Source of the DNA: a virus
Strand: one strand, 5' to 3'
Virus record (IMG/VR): IMGVR_UViG_3300047564_001181
Coordinates: 1-64,000 of that record
DNA: 64,000 nucleotides
Part shown: positions 12,998 to 18,276 of the stretch, piece by piece
How positions within the stretch are numbered: the first letter of the stretch is position 1
How the letters are laid out: the number at the start of each line of letters is the position of its first letter
Translations under genes and position numbers: made by a program
The notes under the pieces: generated by a model
Database searches by the model: none
Told to the model about the DNA's origin: nothing
The model's input: only the letters and a program-made list of their open reading frames with translations

Positions 12998-13132
12998 ATG
13001 ATTATTTGCTCAAAATGTGATGAAGTTCTTTACACCGACACTATGCCCGAAGGCTTTGACGAAAATGTATTTGTAATGTGTGCCTCTTGTGCATACGATT
13101 ACACAATGTCAGACCCTAATGGTATTCTCTAA
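12998..13132 (+). CDS. Zinc-ribbon microprotein; its 3' end encodes the next promoter
   Basis: 44 aa. CSKC (4-7) and CASC (29-32). The last codons (MSDPNGIL) are written by promoter 12: TGTCAGAC and TATTCT lie inside the reading frame, with TAA overlapping the -10 region. ACGAAAGGAAAT upstream. Confidence 0.6.
   Translation: MIICSKCDEVLYTDTMPEGFDENVFVMCASCAYDYTMSDPNGIL
13107..13128 (+). promoter_or_regulatory. RecA-NDp/PafBC-like promoter 12
   Basis: TGTCAGAC, cctaatgg, TATTCT; drives the WhiB gene, ATG 26 nt after the -10. Confidence 0.7.
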
Positions 13133-13154
13133 CCACTAACCCGAAAGGAAAAAA

Positions 13155-13379
13155 ATGTTCTCACTCCCCGTTGATGTAGCAACCCCTTGCTCAACTATTC
13201 CACTTGCCGAAGCCGACAAGTTATTTTTTAGCGAAAGCCCAAAGCGTATCGCTGTTGCAAAAAATCTCTGTGCCTCTTGCCCTATCACCTCAAAATGTTT
13301 GCAGTTCGCACTTGATGAGGAAATTGAGTTTGGCATTTTTGGTGGCACAACTCCACAAGAAAGAAAGGTAATGCTCTAA
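13155..13379 (+). CDS. WhiB-like Fe-S transcription factor, short form
   Basis: 74 aa. Four Cys of the [4Fe-4S] cluster: C12, then CASCPITSKC (C39, C42, C48), followed by the GIFGG turn (residues 60-64) and QERK. WhiB proteins bind the sigma-A region 4 and change promoter choice. This one lacks most of the basic C-terminal DNA-binding tail, as in several phage WhiB proteins that act as anti-activators. CCGAAAGG upstream. Stop overlaps the next ATG (TAATG). Confidence 0.9.
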   Translation: MFSLPVDVATPCSTIPLAEADKLFFSESPKRIAVAKNLCASCPITSKCLQFALDEEIEFGIFGGTTPQERKVML

Positions 13380-13501
13380 TGGAATACCAAGTTACAAAAG
13401 TAGTCACCTATTGGGTGCAAGCAGAAAGCCGAGACGAAGCATTAGCAAAAGTCAAAGCAGGAAAAGTAAAACCAAGCGAACAGTATTTGGAGGCTAACTG
13501 A
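13379..13501 (+). CDS. Small protein with VxAxSxDEAL motif
   Basis: 40 aa. YWVQAESRDEALAKVKAG is the first half of a small alpha/beta domain found in several longer island products (17517, 21601, 21968), so this is a minimal version. TGATG overlap with the next gene. Confidence 0.6.
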   Translation: MEYQVTKVVTYWVQAESRDEALAKVKAGKVKPSEQYLEAN

Positions 13502-13701
13502 TGTATCGCTCACAAGTTGATTTGATTTTGAATTTTGTAGACAACAGCACAATGTTGTTTGCTGATGTTCACCCTGATAACACTTACAAAGTTGTAGACG
13601 GGCTAATTACTTTTGAAAGTAATGACGGCGAACAAATCCATTACCTGCCAGCAGTAAATGTAAAAAACTTTTTTACTGTTGCAACCGAACCACACGATTA
13701 G
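13501..13701 (+). CDS. Hypothetical beta-rich protein
   Basis: 66 aa; VDLILNFVDNSTMLFADVHP, then ESNDGEQIHYLPAVNVKNFF. Looks like a compact beta sandwich. No family recognised. Preceded by TTGGAGG. Confidence 0.6.
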   Translation: MYRSQVDLILNFVDNSTMLFADVHPDNTYKVVDGLITFESNDGEQIHYLPAVNVKNFFTVATEPHD

Positions 13702-13711
13702 GAGAAACAGA

Positions 13712-13924
13712 ATGACTGAAGAATTAACAGCATACCGATACCACCGAGACGGACTAATTTTTTCTTGGCTTGGTGGTGCATACATAGAAATTTATTTTGA
13801 AGGTAATGCAATCCCCTATGATGTTTTGAATGTGTGGAACTATGAAAAAGATGAGCCAACAATTGAACGCTCTATGCGTGGGCTAGTTGATTTCATAGAT
13901 GCAGAAATGGAATTGGAAGAGTAG
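13712..13924 (+). CDS. Hypothetical protein
   Basis: 70 aa from ATG 13712 with AGGAGAAA upstream. LIFSWLGGAYIEIYFEGN, DVLNVWNYEKD and an acidic helix at the end. No family recognised; GC palindrome 9 follows 6 nt after the stop. Confidence 0.65.
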   Translation: MTEELTAYRYHRDGLIFSWLGGAYIEIYFEGNAIPYDVLNVWNYEKDEPTIERSMRGLVDFIDAEMELEE

Positions 13925-13930
13925 CGACAA

Positions 13931-13948
13931 GGGCGGGGGACCCCGCCC
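13931..13948. repeat. GC palindrome 9
   Basis: GGGCGGGG-GA-CCCCGCCC, the longest arms in the set (8 bp). Confidence 0.8.
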
Positions 13949-13970
13949 CTGGACTGGCAGCTTTCACCCT

Positions 13971-13998
13971 TTACGACTATGCAAAAAAAATCACGGAA
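13971..13998 (+). repeat. TTACGA...AAAAATCAC repeat
   Basis: TTACGA (13971-13976), 7 nt, AAAAAAAATCACGGAAAT; a second TTTTACGA follows at 14003. Ends 18 bp before a -35 box. Confidence 0.55.
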
Positions 13999-14015
13999 AT
14001 TCTTTTACGATACAC

Positions 14016-14044
14016 TTGACAAATCGCTGAAAATCGTGTATGTT
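14016..14044 (+). promoter_or_regulatory. Sigma-A-type promoter
   Basis: TTGACA (14016-14021), 17 bp, TATGTT (14039-14044). The early transcript begins with TGCCTAGTAAAT, a phrase that recurs after the promoter at 19095. Confidence 0.8.
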
Positions 14045-14080
14045 TGCCTAGTAAATCCAACCACTATCAAAGGAAATCAA

Positions 14081-14410
14081 ATGGGAAGTAATCTCTCAAA
14101 TGAAATGACAGACGGAACACTCGAAGACTTGGGTATTAGTTTGTCACTAGAAGACCAAATCACTATTCAACTACGCTCTAATCACTATCCACCCGTTCCT
14201 TATTCTATGGTGCAACCTTGCATTGACGCTATCTTGGCTTGCAACGAAGATGAGAGTAACCGACAAATTGAACTGCCTGAAGGTGTGCTATGGCGTAATC
14301 AAACTACTGCACCTGCATACGCTATCGTTGAAGGTCACCACCTTGACGCTTGGGTAGACTATGGTGATGTCTACGAATACGAAGACTATGATGTAAGTGA
14401 GGATTACTAA
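14081..14410 (+). CDS. Hypothetical acidic protein
   Basis: 109 aa from ATG 14081 (AAAGGAAATC upstream); the frame continues upstream through the promoter without a better start. IELPEGVLWRNQ and a Tyr/Asp/Glu-rich C-terminus (YGDVYEYEDYDVSEDY). First gene of a five-gene overlapping unit. Confidence 0.65.
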   Translation: MGSNLSNEMTDGTLEDLGISLSLEDQITIQLRSNHYPPVPYSMVQPCIDAILACNEDESNRQIELPEGVLWRNQTTAPAYAIVEGHHLDAWVDYGDVYEYEDYDVSEDY

Positions 14411-14411
14411 A

Positions 14412-14618
14412 ATGGAAGATGAAGTAATCAACCGCTATGCTGTAAAGGTTATTGTTGAATACTACTATGATGTAGAGGCAAAGACTAAAGAAGAAGCAGA
14501 AGAAGAAGGTTGGAAGTATGAAGACTATCCTTATTCTGCCGAAGTCTATTCAATAGATGTAGACTTATTGGAAGAAGACATTTATGGAGAAGAGCCTGAA
14601 GATGAAGATGTGGACTAA
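14412..14618 (+). CDS. Small protein with VxAxTxEEA motif, acidic tail
   Basis: 68 aa from ATG 14412 with GTGAGGA upstream. YAVKVIVEYYYDVEAKTKEEAEEE is the strand-helix unit also seen in 13379 and 17517 products; C-terminus EEPEDEDVD. Overlaps the next start by 11 nt. Confidence 0.6.
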   Translation: MEDEVINRYAVKVIVEYYYDVEAKTKEEAEEEGWKYEDYPYSAEVYSIDVDLLEEDIYGEEPEDEDVD

Positions 14619-14748
14619 TGAGACTTGTCTCAACTGCCCTAATCTAATGAAAAATGAATGGTATGCATTCGCAGATGATGACATTCAGTTATGCCACGCT
14701 TGTTACAATAATGAAAATCTAAGGAAACATTCTTATGCCAAAATCTAA
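14608..14748 (+). CDS. Zinc-ribbon microprotein
   Basis: 46 aa. CLNC (residues 7-10) and CHAC (32-35), the second followed by a basic helix. Overlaps both neighbours. Probably a single zinc site. Confidence 0.6.
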   Translation: MWTNETCLNCPNLMKNEWYAFADDDIQLCHACYNNENLRKHSYAKI

Positions 14749-14842
14749 GACTGTGTATCGTTGTGCAAATGGACACACATCTACTAACTCAAAAGACGCT
14801 CTATTGCAATTCTTCTGCAAATCCTGTTTAGAAGAAAAATGA
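14735..14842 (+). CDS. Zinc-ribbon microprotein
   Basis: 35 aa. RCANGH (Cys/His pair) then CKSC, giving a CxxxH-x17-CxxC zinc site. AAGGAAAC upstream. Ends in TGATG shared with the next gene. Confidence 0.55.
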   Translation: MPKSKTVYRCANGHTSTNSKDALLQFFCKSCLEEK

Positions 14843-15054
14843 TGTATTATTCTTACATGAAGAAAGCATGGCACATTGACGGCTACACATTCAATGGGGA
14901 GATTTATTGCCGCTCCTGTGTAGCAGAAACACTTGAAGACCCCGACTTCAATGACCCTTACACTCTAGATGAACACCCACAGTTCAAACCAATCTTTGCA
15001 TCTGATAATGATGATGAACTGATGTGTGACTACTGCTTCGCAGAGTTGGACTAA
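14839..15054 (+). CDS. Cys-rich protein with two CxxC pairs
   Basis: 71 aa. CRSC at 24-27 and CDYC at 63-66 flank an acidic, Pro-rich middle. ATGATG gives two possible starts. Last gene before GC palindrome 10. Confidence 0.65.
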   Translation: MMYYSYMKKAWHIDGYTFNGEIYCRSCVAETLEDPDFNDPYTLDEHPQFKPIFASDNDDELMCDYCFAELD

Positions 15055-15063
15055 TCCAGCTCT

Positions 15064-15078
15064 GCGGGGGTCCCCCGC
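15064..15078. repeat. GC palindrome 10
   Basis: GCGGGGG-T-CCCCCGC, perfect; the next 25 bases (AAATATTTATAAAAAATATTT) form a second AT-rich hairpin. Confidence 0.8.
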
Positions 15079-15124
15079 CTCCAAATATTTATAAAAAATA
15101 TTTGGATTTTTATCCGATTTCCTA

Positions 15125-15153
15125 TTGACAATTTTCAGATTTTGGTGTATCTT
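15125..15153 (+). promoter_or_regulatory. Sigma-A-type promoter
   Basis: TTGACA (15125-15130), 17 bp, TATCTT (15148-15153). ATG at 15191 with AAGGAGAAA. Confidence 0.85.
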
Positions 15154-15190
15154 TGCCCTGTAAATAAAACCCCACTACTAAGGAGAAAAA

Positions 15191-15685
15191 ATGGGATTAG
15201 ATATGTATCTCTATGCAGATAAGTATGTAAGCCGTAAGTCAAACACTCGCATTGAAGGAACTGACTATGACTACTACGACAATGAAGCATTTGCAACTAT
15301 TGTTTCGGCTCTCAATGCAGATAAGTTGATTGACAACGAATGGTCTGGTATGACTGTTTCTTTGCCTATCGGTTATTGGCGTAAGGCTAATGCTATCCAT
15401 TCTTGGATTGTTGATAATTGTGCAGACGGCGTTGATGAATGTCAGCGTATCTACATCTCTAAGGATAAGGCTGAGGAGTTAGTCTCTATCTGCAAAGAGG
15501 TTATCAAAAATAAGTCTAAGGCTACCGAACTCTTGTCTCCACGAGCAGGATTTTTCTTTGGTTCATTAGACATTGACGAATACTACATTCACGACCTCAA
15601 GCGTACTGTTGAAATCTTTGAGAAAGTTCTCAGGGCTTCCGAGCGTGGCGAGATTGAAAGTGTAGTCTACCAAGCAAGTTGGTAA
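15191..15685 (+). CDS. Conserved phage/bacterial protein of unknown function
   Basis: 164 aa. MGLDMYLYADKY at the N-terminus and PIGYWRKANAIHSWIVDN near residues 60-77 are hallmarks of a conserved family that phages and bacteria share, starting MGLDMY and containing YWRK.N.IH.W. The middle has VDECQRIYISKDKAEEL. The function of the family is not known to me. Single-gene unit. Confidence 0.75.
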   Translation: MGLDMYLYADKYVSRKSNTRIEGTDYDYYDNEAFATIVSALNADKLIDNEWSGMTVSLPIGYWRKANAIHSWIVDNCADGVDECQRIYISKDKAEELVSICKEVIKNKSKATELLSPRAGFFFGSLDIDEYYIHDLKRTVEIFEKVLRASERGEIESVVYQASW

Positions 15686-15694
15686 AACTTGGTT

Positions 15695-15718
15695 GGGTGG
15701 GCTTGACAAAGCCCACCC
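15695..15718 (+). terminator. Terminator-like hairpin that holds the next -35 box
   Basis: GGGTGGGCTT-GACA-AAGCCCACCC, a perfect 10-bp stem with a 4-nt loop. The -35 hexamer TTGACA (15703-15708) is made of the last two stem bases plus the loop. Confidence 0.6.
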
Positions 15719-15732
15719 ACCTATGATACACT
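15703..15732 (+). promoter_or_regulatory. Sigma-A-type promoter within a hairpin
   Basis: TTGACA (15703-15708), 18 bp, TACACT (15727-15732). Confidence 0.75.
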
Positions 15733-15768
15733 TCCCCCGTAATACAAACCCACTAACAAAGGAAAACT

Positions 15769-16203
15769 ATGGAAAACACATTCAACTTTGAACAAGCAAG
15801 TTATGTAGATTTGCTTGCAGAAGCACAACGCCTAAACGGATTAGTTGCAGACCTTCACGGAACTGCTACAACCGCCAGCAACAAACTTATGTATGTTGAA
15901 AAGGCATTTGCTAATCGTGACCGACAATACGCACTAGCAAAAGAAATTCTTACAACTCTCATTGAAGAAAATGAGATTGAAAATGAAGAAGCCGTAAAGC
16001 AACTCATTGAAATCTTTGACATTGAGATTCTAAAGTCTGTTGAGTTCACCTTGACTATTGAAGTCACAGGAACTATTGAACTTCCAATGGGTTCAGAACT
16101 AGATGAATACTCATTCACCCTTGAGAGTCTTTCTTACAATGGAGATGATGTAAGTATTGACCACGAAAGCATTAGCATTGACGATTGGAACTTTACTGAA
16201 TAA
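15769..16203 (+). CDS. Coiled-coil plus acidic beta protein
   Basis: 144 aa. Residues 5-85 are helical and coiled-coil-like (LLAEAQRLNGLVADLHGTA ... LTTLIEENEIENEEAVKQL); 90-144 form an acidic beta region (EFTLTIEVTGTIELP). Known phage proteins of this design exist, function unknown. CAAAGGAAAAC upstream. Confidence 0.65.
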   Translation: MENTFNFEQASYVDLLAEAQRLNGLVADLHGTATTASNKLMYVEKAFANRDRQYALAKEILTTLIEENEIENEEAVKQLIEIFDIEILKSVEFTLTIEVTGTIELPMGSELDEYSFTLESLSYNGDDVSIDHESISIDDWNFTE

Positions 16204-16220
16204 TAGTGGGTGAGATGTGC

Positions 16221-16243
16221 TGGGCATCACTTAAAACTGCCCA
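16221..16243 (+). ncRNA. TGAGCA-type hairpin, copy a (covarying stem)
   Basis: TGGGCA-TCACTTAAAAC-TGCCCA. The A-to-G and T-to-C changes keep all six pairs. It lies 18 nt after the stop of the preceding gene. Confidence 0.55.
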
Positions 16244-16307
16244 CTTAATAATTTGTCTCTGATAAGCACTTGGCTTAATTGCTAGGTTATTCCTGAGATA
16301 AGACTCC

Positions 16308-16331
16308 TGAGCAAGAGTTCTAAACTGCTCA
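16308..16331 (+). ncRNA. TGAGCA-type hairpin, copy b
   Basis: TGAGCA-AGAGTTCTAAAC-TGCTCA, 12-nt loop. The 30 nt before it (TTGCTAGGTTATTCCTGAGATAAG, partly) resemble those before copy d at 17367. Confidence 0.55.
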
Positions 16332-16347
16332 TTTACCCCCGCAAAAC

Positions 16348-16357
16348 GGGGGACCCC
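16348..16357. repeat. GC palindrome 11
   Basis: GGGGGACCCC, shortest copy, 3 nt before the CRP-like site at 16361. Confidence 0.65.
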
Positions 16358-16360
16358 AGC

Positions 16361-16376
16361 TGTGACGCATGTCACA
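16361..16376. promoter_or_regulatory. CRP/GlxR-like site 5
   Basis: TGTGA-CGCATG-TCACA. Its centre is about 63 bp before the predicted start of the leaderless transcript, close to the class I spacing of CRP-type activators. Confidence 0.6.
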
Positions 16377-16396
16377 GTATTTCTTTACGAACACCC

Positions 16397-16425
16397 TTGA
16401 CAAACCCTGTAATCTGTGATAGATT
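16397..16425 (+). promoter_or_regulatory. Promoter of a leaderless gene
   Basis: TTGACA (16397-16402), 17 bp, TAGATT (16420-16425), then TTCCCT and ATG 16432. TTTACGA occurs at 16384. Confidence 0.8.
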
Positions 16426-16431
16426 TTCCCT

Positions 16432-16581
16432 ATGGAAAACAACAAATCACCCCTAGAAATTGTAATGGAATGGTATCCTGACGGAAACTTCACAGAAGAA
16501 GACCTTTGGGAAGCAATAGGCGAAAGTGACGGCTGGAAGCAAGATTACTACGCAGACGGAGACTTAGCAGAATGGCTCTAA
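16432..16581 (+). CDS. Small acidic protein, leaderless
   Basis: 49 aa without ribosome-binding site. ENNKSPLEIVMEWYPDG, then Glu/Asp/Trp-rich (EEDLWEAIGESDGWKQDYY). No family recognised. Overlaps the next gene by 10 nt. Confidence 0.65.
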   Translation: MENNKSPLEIVMEWYPDGNFTEEDLWEAIGESDGWKQDYYADGDLAEWL

Positions 16582-16706
16582 AGTTTGACCCACTAGATGA
16601 CATTGAAGTATGCTCTAAGTGCTTTGATGATGAGGAATATGACTTTGGACTATGCATTGCTTGTGTAGAAGAAATGTTGGAGGACGAACTTGAATCTGTT
16701 CGATAA
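16572..16706 (+). CDS. Zinc-ribbon microprotein
   Basis: 44 aa. CSKC at 14-17 and CIAC at 29-32, then an acidic helix that carries the ribosome-binding site of the next gene. Confidence 0.6.
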   Translation: MALKFDPLDDIEVCSKCFDDEEYDFGLCIACVEEMLEDELESVR

Positions 16707-16785
16707 TGTAATTGACGAAAAAGTCATTGAATCATTAGATAAAGAGACATTAGAACAACTCCTAAATATTTTGGAAAAAATCTAA
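16690..16785 (+). CDS. 31-aa acidic helical peptide, TTG start
   Basis: NLFDNVIDEKVIESLDKE then LEQLLNILEKI. TTG at 16690 has a very strong GGAGG 8 nt upstream, which decides the start. Overlaps the preceding gene by 17 nt. Confidence 0.5.
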   Translation: MNLFDNVIDEKVIESLDKETLEQLLNILEKI

Positions 16786-16793
16786 AAATACCC

Positions 16794-16822
16794 TTGACTT
16801 TCTTGCCGAGATACGGTAAGAT
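16794..16822 (+). promoter_or_regulatory. Sigma-A-type promoter
   Basis: TTGACT (16794-16799), 17 bp, TAAGAT (16817-16822). The leader contains TAGTAATCAAATTGGTTACTA, an imperfect hairpin (GTAATC/GGTTAC). Confidence 0.75.
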
Positions 16823-16871
16823 TACCTAGTAATCAAATTGGTTACTAAAACTACAAAAGAAAGAAGCAAAA

Positions 16872-17021
16872 ATGATTGAAATCGGTTCAAGTTTCACAAC
16901 TGCTAAATCAGGTGTTGTTGGAACTGTTCAAGAAGTAATCAAAAACGCAAATGGCTCTTTGCGTGTTCGCCTTGATGTCAATGGTGCAGACCGTTGGACT
17001 ACTGTAAAGGAAGGCAAGTAA
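16872..17021 (+). CDS. SH3-like small protein, first of a tandem pair
   Basis: 49 aa. IGSSFTTAKSGVVGTVQEVI ... RVRLDVNGADRWTTV. The next gene encodes the same pattern (VGDTFTTLKSKVTGVIKEIT ... RILLDVNGKDRYTTY), so the pair arose by duplication. Strand-turn pattern suggests a KOW/SH3-type barrel. AAGAAAGAAG upstream. Confidence 0.7.
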   Translation: MIEIGSSFTTAKSGVVGTVQEVIKNANGSLRVRLDVNGADRWTTVKEGK

Positions 17022-17179
17022 TGTCTAAGCCTATGTACAAAGTCGGTGACACTTTCACCACGCTCAAGTCTAAAGTTACAGGAGTTATCAAAGAAATTAC
17101 TCCTGTGAACTCAAACACAGTTCGCATTCTGCTTGATGTAAACGGCAAAGACCGTTACACTACATACAAAGCAGACTAA
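17021..17179 (+). CDS. SH3-like small protein, second of a tandem pair
   Basis: 52 aa from the ATG that overlaps the previous stop (TAATG); a longer frame from 16994 is rejected. About half of the aligned residues match the neighbour. The hairpin TTTCCAC-aaagg-GTGGAAA, 17181-17199, follows the stop. Confidence 0.7.
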   Translation: MSKPMYKVGDTFTTLKSKVTGVIKEITPVNSNTVRILLDVNGKDRYTTYKAD

Positions 17180-17215
17180 TTTCCACAAAGGGTGGAAAAC
17201 CTAAATGATAGGGTA

Positions 17216-17270
17216 GTTACGGCTCGCAATGATACACGAGTAAGAATACCGTAGTCGGTATCGCCGTAAC
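17216..17270 (+). ncRNA. Three-way-junction RNA candidate
   Basis: Closing helix GTTACGGC/GCCGTAAC (17216-17223 with 17263-17270), arm CTCG/CGAG (17223-17226 with 1737-40 of the same block, i.e. 17237-17240), and arm ATACCG-TAGT-CGGTAT (17246-17261). Eight plus four plus six pairs in 55 nt is far more than expected by chance. C17223 can join either the closing helix or the first arm. Confidence 0.55.
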
Positions 17271-17301
17271 CGTTCTCGCATAACGCAAATTGCGAAACAC
17301 C

Positions 17302-17323
17302 TGAGCAAGTGTCAAAACTGCTC
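17302..17323 (+). ncRNA. TGAGCA-type hairpin, copy c
   Basis: GAGCA-AGTGTCAAAAC-TGCTC, with a terminal T-T mismatch; the loop is the family consensus. Confidence 0.5.
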
Positions 17324-17366
17324 TCTTGCTAAAGCAATTCCCAGAGATAAGTGGGATATGCACACC

Positions 17367-17389
17367 TGAGTAAGTGTTAAAACTGCTCA
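17367..17389 (+). ncRNA. TGAGCA-type hairpin, copy d
   Basis: TGAGTA-AGTGTTAAAAC-TGCTCA with one G-T pair; followed by TTTTTTAA, so this copy may also terminate transcription. Confidence 0.55.
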
Positions 17390-17408
17390 TTTTTTAATGA
17401 GCAGAGCT

Positions 17409-17421
17409 GGGGTCCCCCCGC
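17409..17421. repeat. GC palindrome 12
   Basis: GGGGTCCCCCCGC, left arm shortened. Confidence 0.65.
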
Positions 17422-17429
17422 TTGGATTC

Positions 17430-17452
17430 CCCAAAACTTTATGAGTTTTGGG
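17430..17452 (+). terminator. Hairpin abutting a -35 box
   Basis: CCCAAAACT-ttatg-AGTTTTGGG, 9-bp stem; the -35 hexamer starts 2 nt later and the T-run (ACTTTTTG) overlaps it. Confidence 0.55.
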
Positions 17453-17453
17453 C

Positions 17454-17482
17454 TTGACTTTTTGATTACGATAGTGTAGGTT
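17454..17482 (+). promoter_or_regulatory. Sigma-A-type promoter
   Basis: TTGACT (17454-17459), 17 bp, TAGGTT (17477-17482). Confidence 0.75.
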
Positions 17483-17516
17483 TAGCCCTGTAAATAACCC
17501 ACGAAAGGAAATACAA

Positions 17517-17720
17517 ATGGCAAGATACGAAGTAGAAGTTATCGGACACTTCTCGTCTGTTGTAGAAGTAGAAGCAGATTCATACGAAGAAGCAGAAATG
17601 GTTGCAGTGCAAGACTTTGAGCAAGACTATTCTCCATACTCATCTAAAAATGGTTGGACAGATTCTTGGGGTCATACGGAAATAGAGATGTGCCGTAATC
17701 TTGATGAAGAAGAATACTAA
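17517..17720 (+). CDS. VxVEADSYEEAE-type small alpha/beta protein
   Basis: 67 aa. YEVEVIGHFSSVVEVEADSY then EEAEMVAVQDFEQDY: the strand-helix unit common to several island products. CCACGAAAGGAAAT upstream. Confidence 0.65.
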   Translation: MARYEVEVIGHFSSVVEVEADSYEEAEMVAVQDFEQDYSPYSSKNGWTDSWGHTEIEMCRNLDEEEY

Positions 17721-17721
17721 A

Positions 17722-17892
17722 ATGCAACTTGCATACTTTGCTGGTGACGGCAACTACGGATTAGAAAATGGTAACTTTGTTCTCGTAGATGTATCTAAGT
17801 GGACAGAAGAAGATTGGGAGCGTATTGAAATGGCTTCTGATTATCAACGACCAATGATGGCTATGTCTATCTCCGCAGTTTATGAGGGATAA
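17722..17892 (+). CDS. Hypothetical protein
   Basis: 56 aa from ATG 17722. QLAYFAGDGNYGLENGNFVL and EDWERIEMASDYQRPMMA. No family recognised. GAAGAAG upstream inside the previous gene's end. Confidence 0.6.
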   Translation: MQLAYFAGDGNYGLENGNFVLVDVSKWTEEDWERIEMASDYQRPMMAMSISAVYEG

Positions 17893-17893
17893 A

Positions 17894-18040
17894 GTGAAGA
17901 ATAGTCAAGACAGTTTCTACTGGTCAGAACTGGCAGAACTAACACACGAAACACAAGTAGGTATCTTTGGCTGGTGTTCTTGTGAAGACAACGAAGACAA
18001 CGATAATCCATTTGGTGATTGTCCTAAAGATGAAGGATAA
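17894..18040 (+). CDS. Cys-containing small protein, GTG start
   Basis: 48 aa. GTG 17894 is chosen because GAGG lies 7 nt upstream; the in-frame ATG at 17882 has no ribosome-binding site. CSCED near the middle and one further Cys (GDCPKDEG). Confidence 0.5.
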   Translation: MKNSQDSFYWSELAELTHETQVGIFGWCSCEDNEDNDNPFGDCPKDEG

Positions 18041-18042
18041 TA

Positions 18043-18276
18043 ATGTCTGATAACTTAGAGTTTCATTATGTAGTTTCATACCGAGAAGGCTACGGCTGGG
18101 GCATTGCAATAGATGTTGAACAGGCTGTAATGACTGACGGAACTATCTATGATTGGACACAAGGAAATGGTTGGACTTTCCCATTAGAAGGTGAACTATC
18201 CGACCTTGACTTACATCACTATCGTATGCTAAACTCCGCACTAAACCTACTAAATGAAGGAGCAATAAATGCCTAA
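18043..18276 (+). CDS. Hypothetical protein
   Basis: 77 aa. YVVSYREGYGWGIAIDVEQA then DWTQGNGWTFPLEGELSDLD. The sequence reads like a small conserved domain but I do not recognise it. GAAGGA upstream; overlaps the next start by 8 nt. Confidence 0.65.
   Translation: MSDNLEFHYVVSYREGYGWGIAIDVEQAVMTDGTIYDWTQGNGWTFPLEGELSDLDLHHYRMLNSALNLLNEGAINA

Larger units (their letters stand above)
17181..17395 (+). other. Gene-free stretch with several RNA folds
   Basis: No open reading frame of merit. Contains a hairpin at 17181-17199, a three-way-junction fold at 17216-17270, and TGAGCA-type hairpins c and d. Together these look like a processed noncoding RNA or a structured 3' end. Confidence 0.55.
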
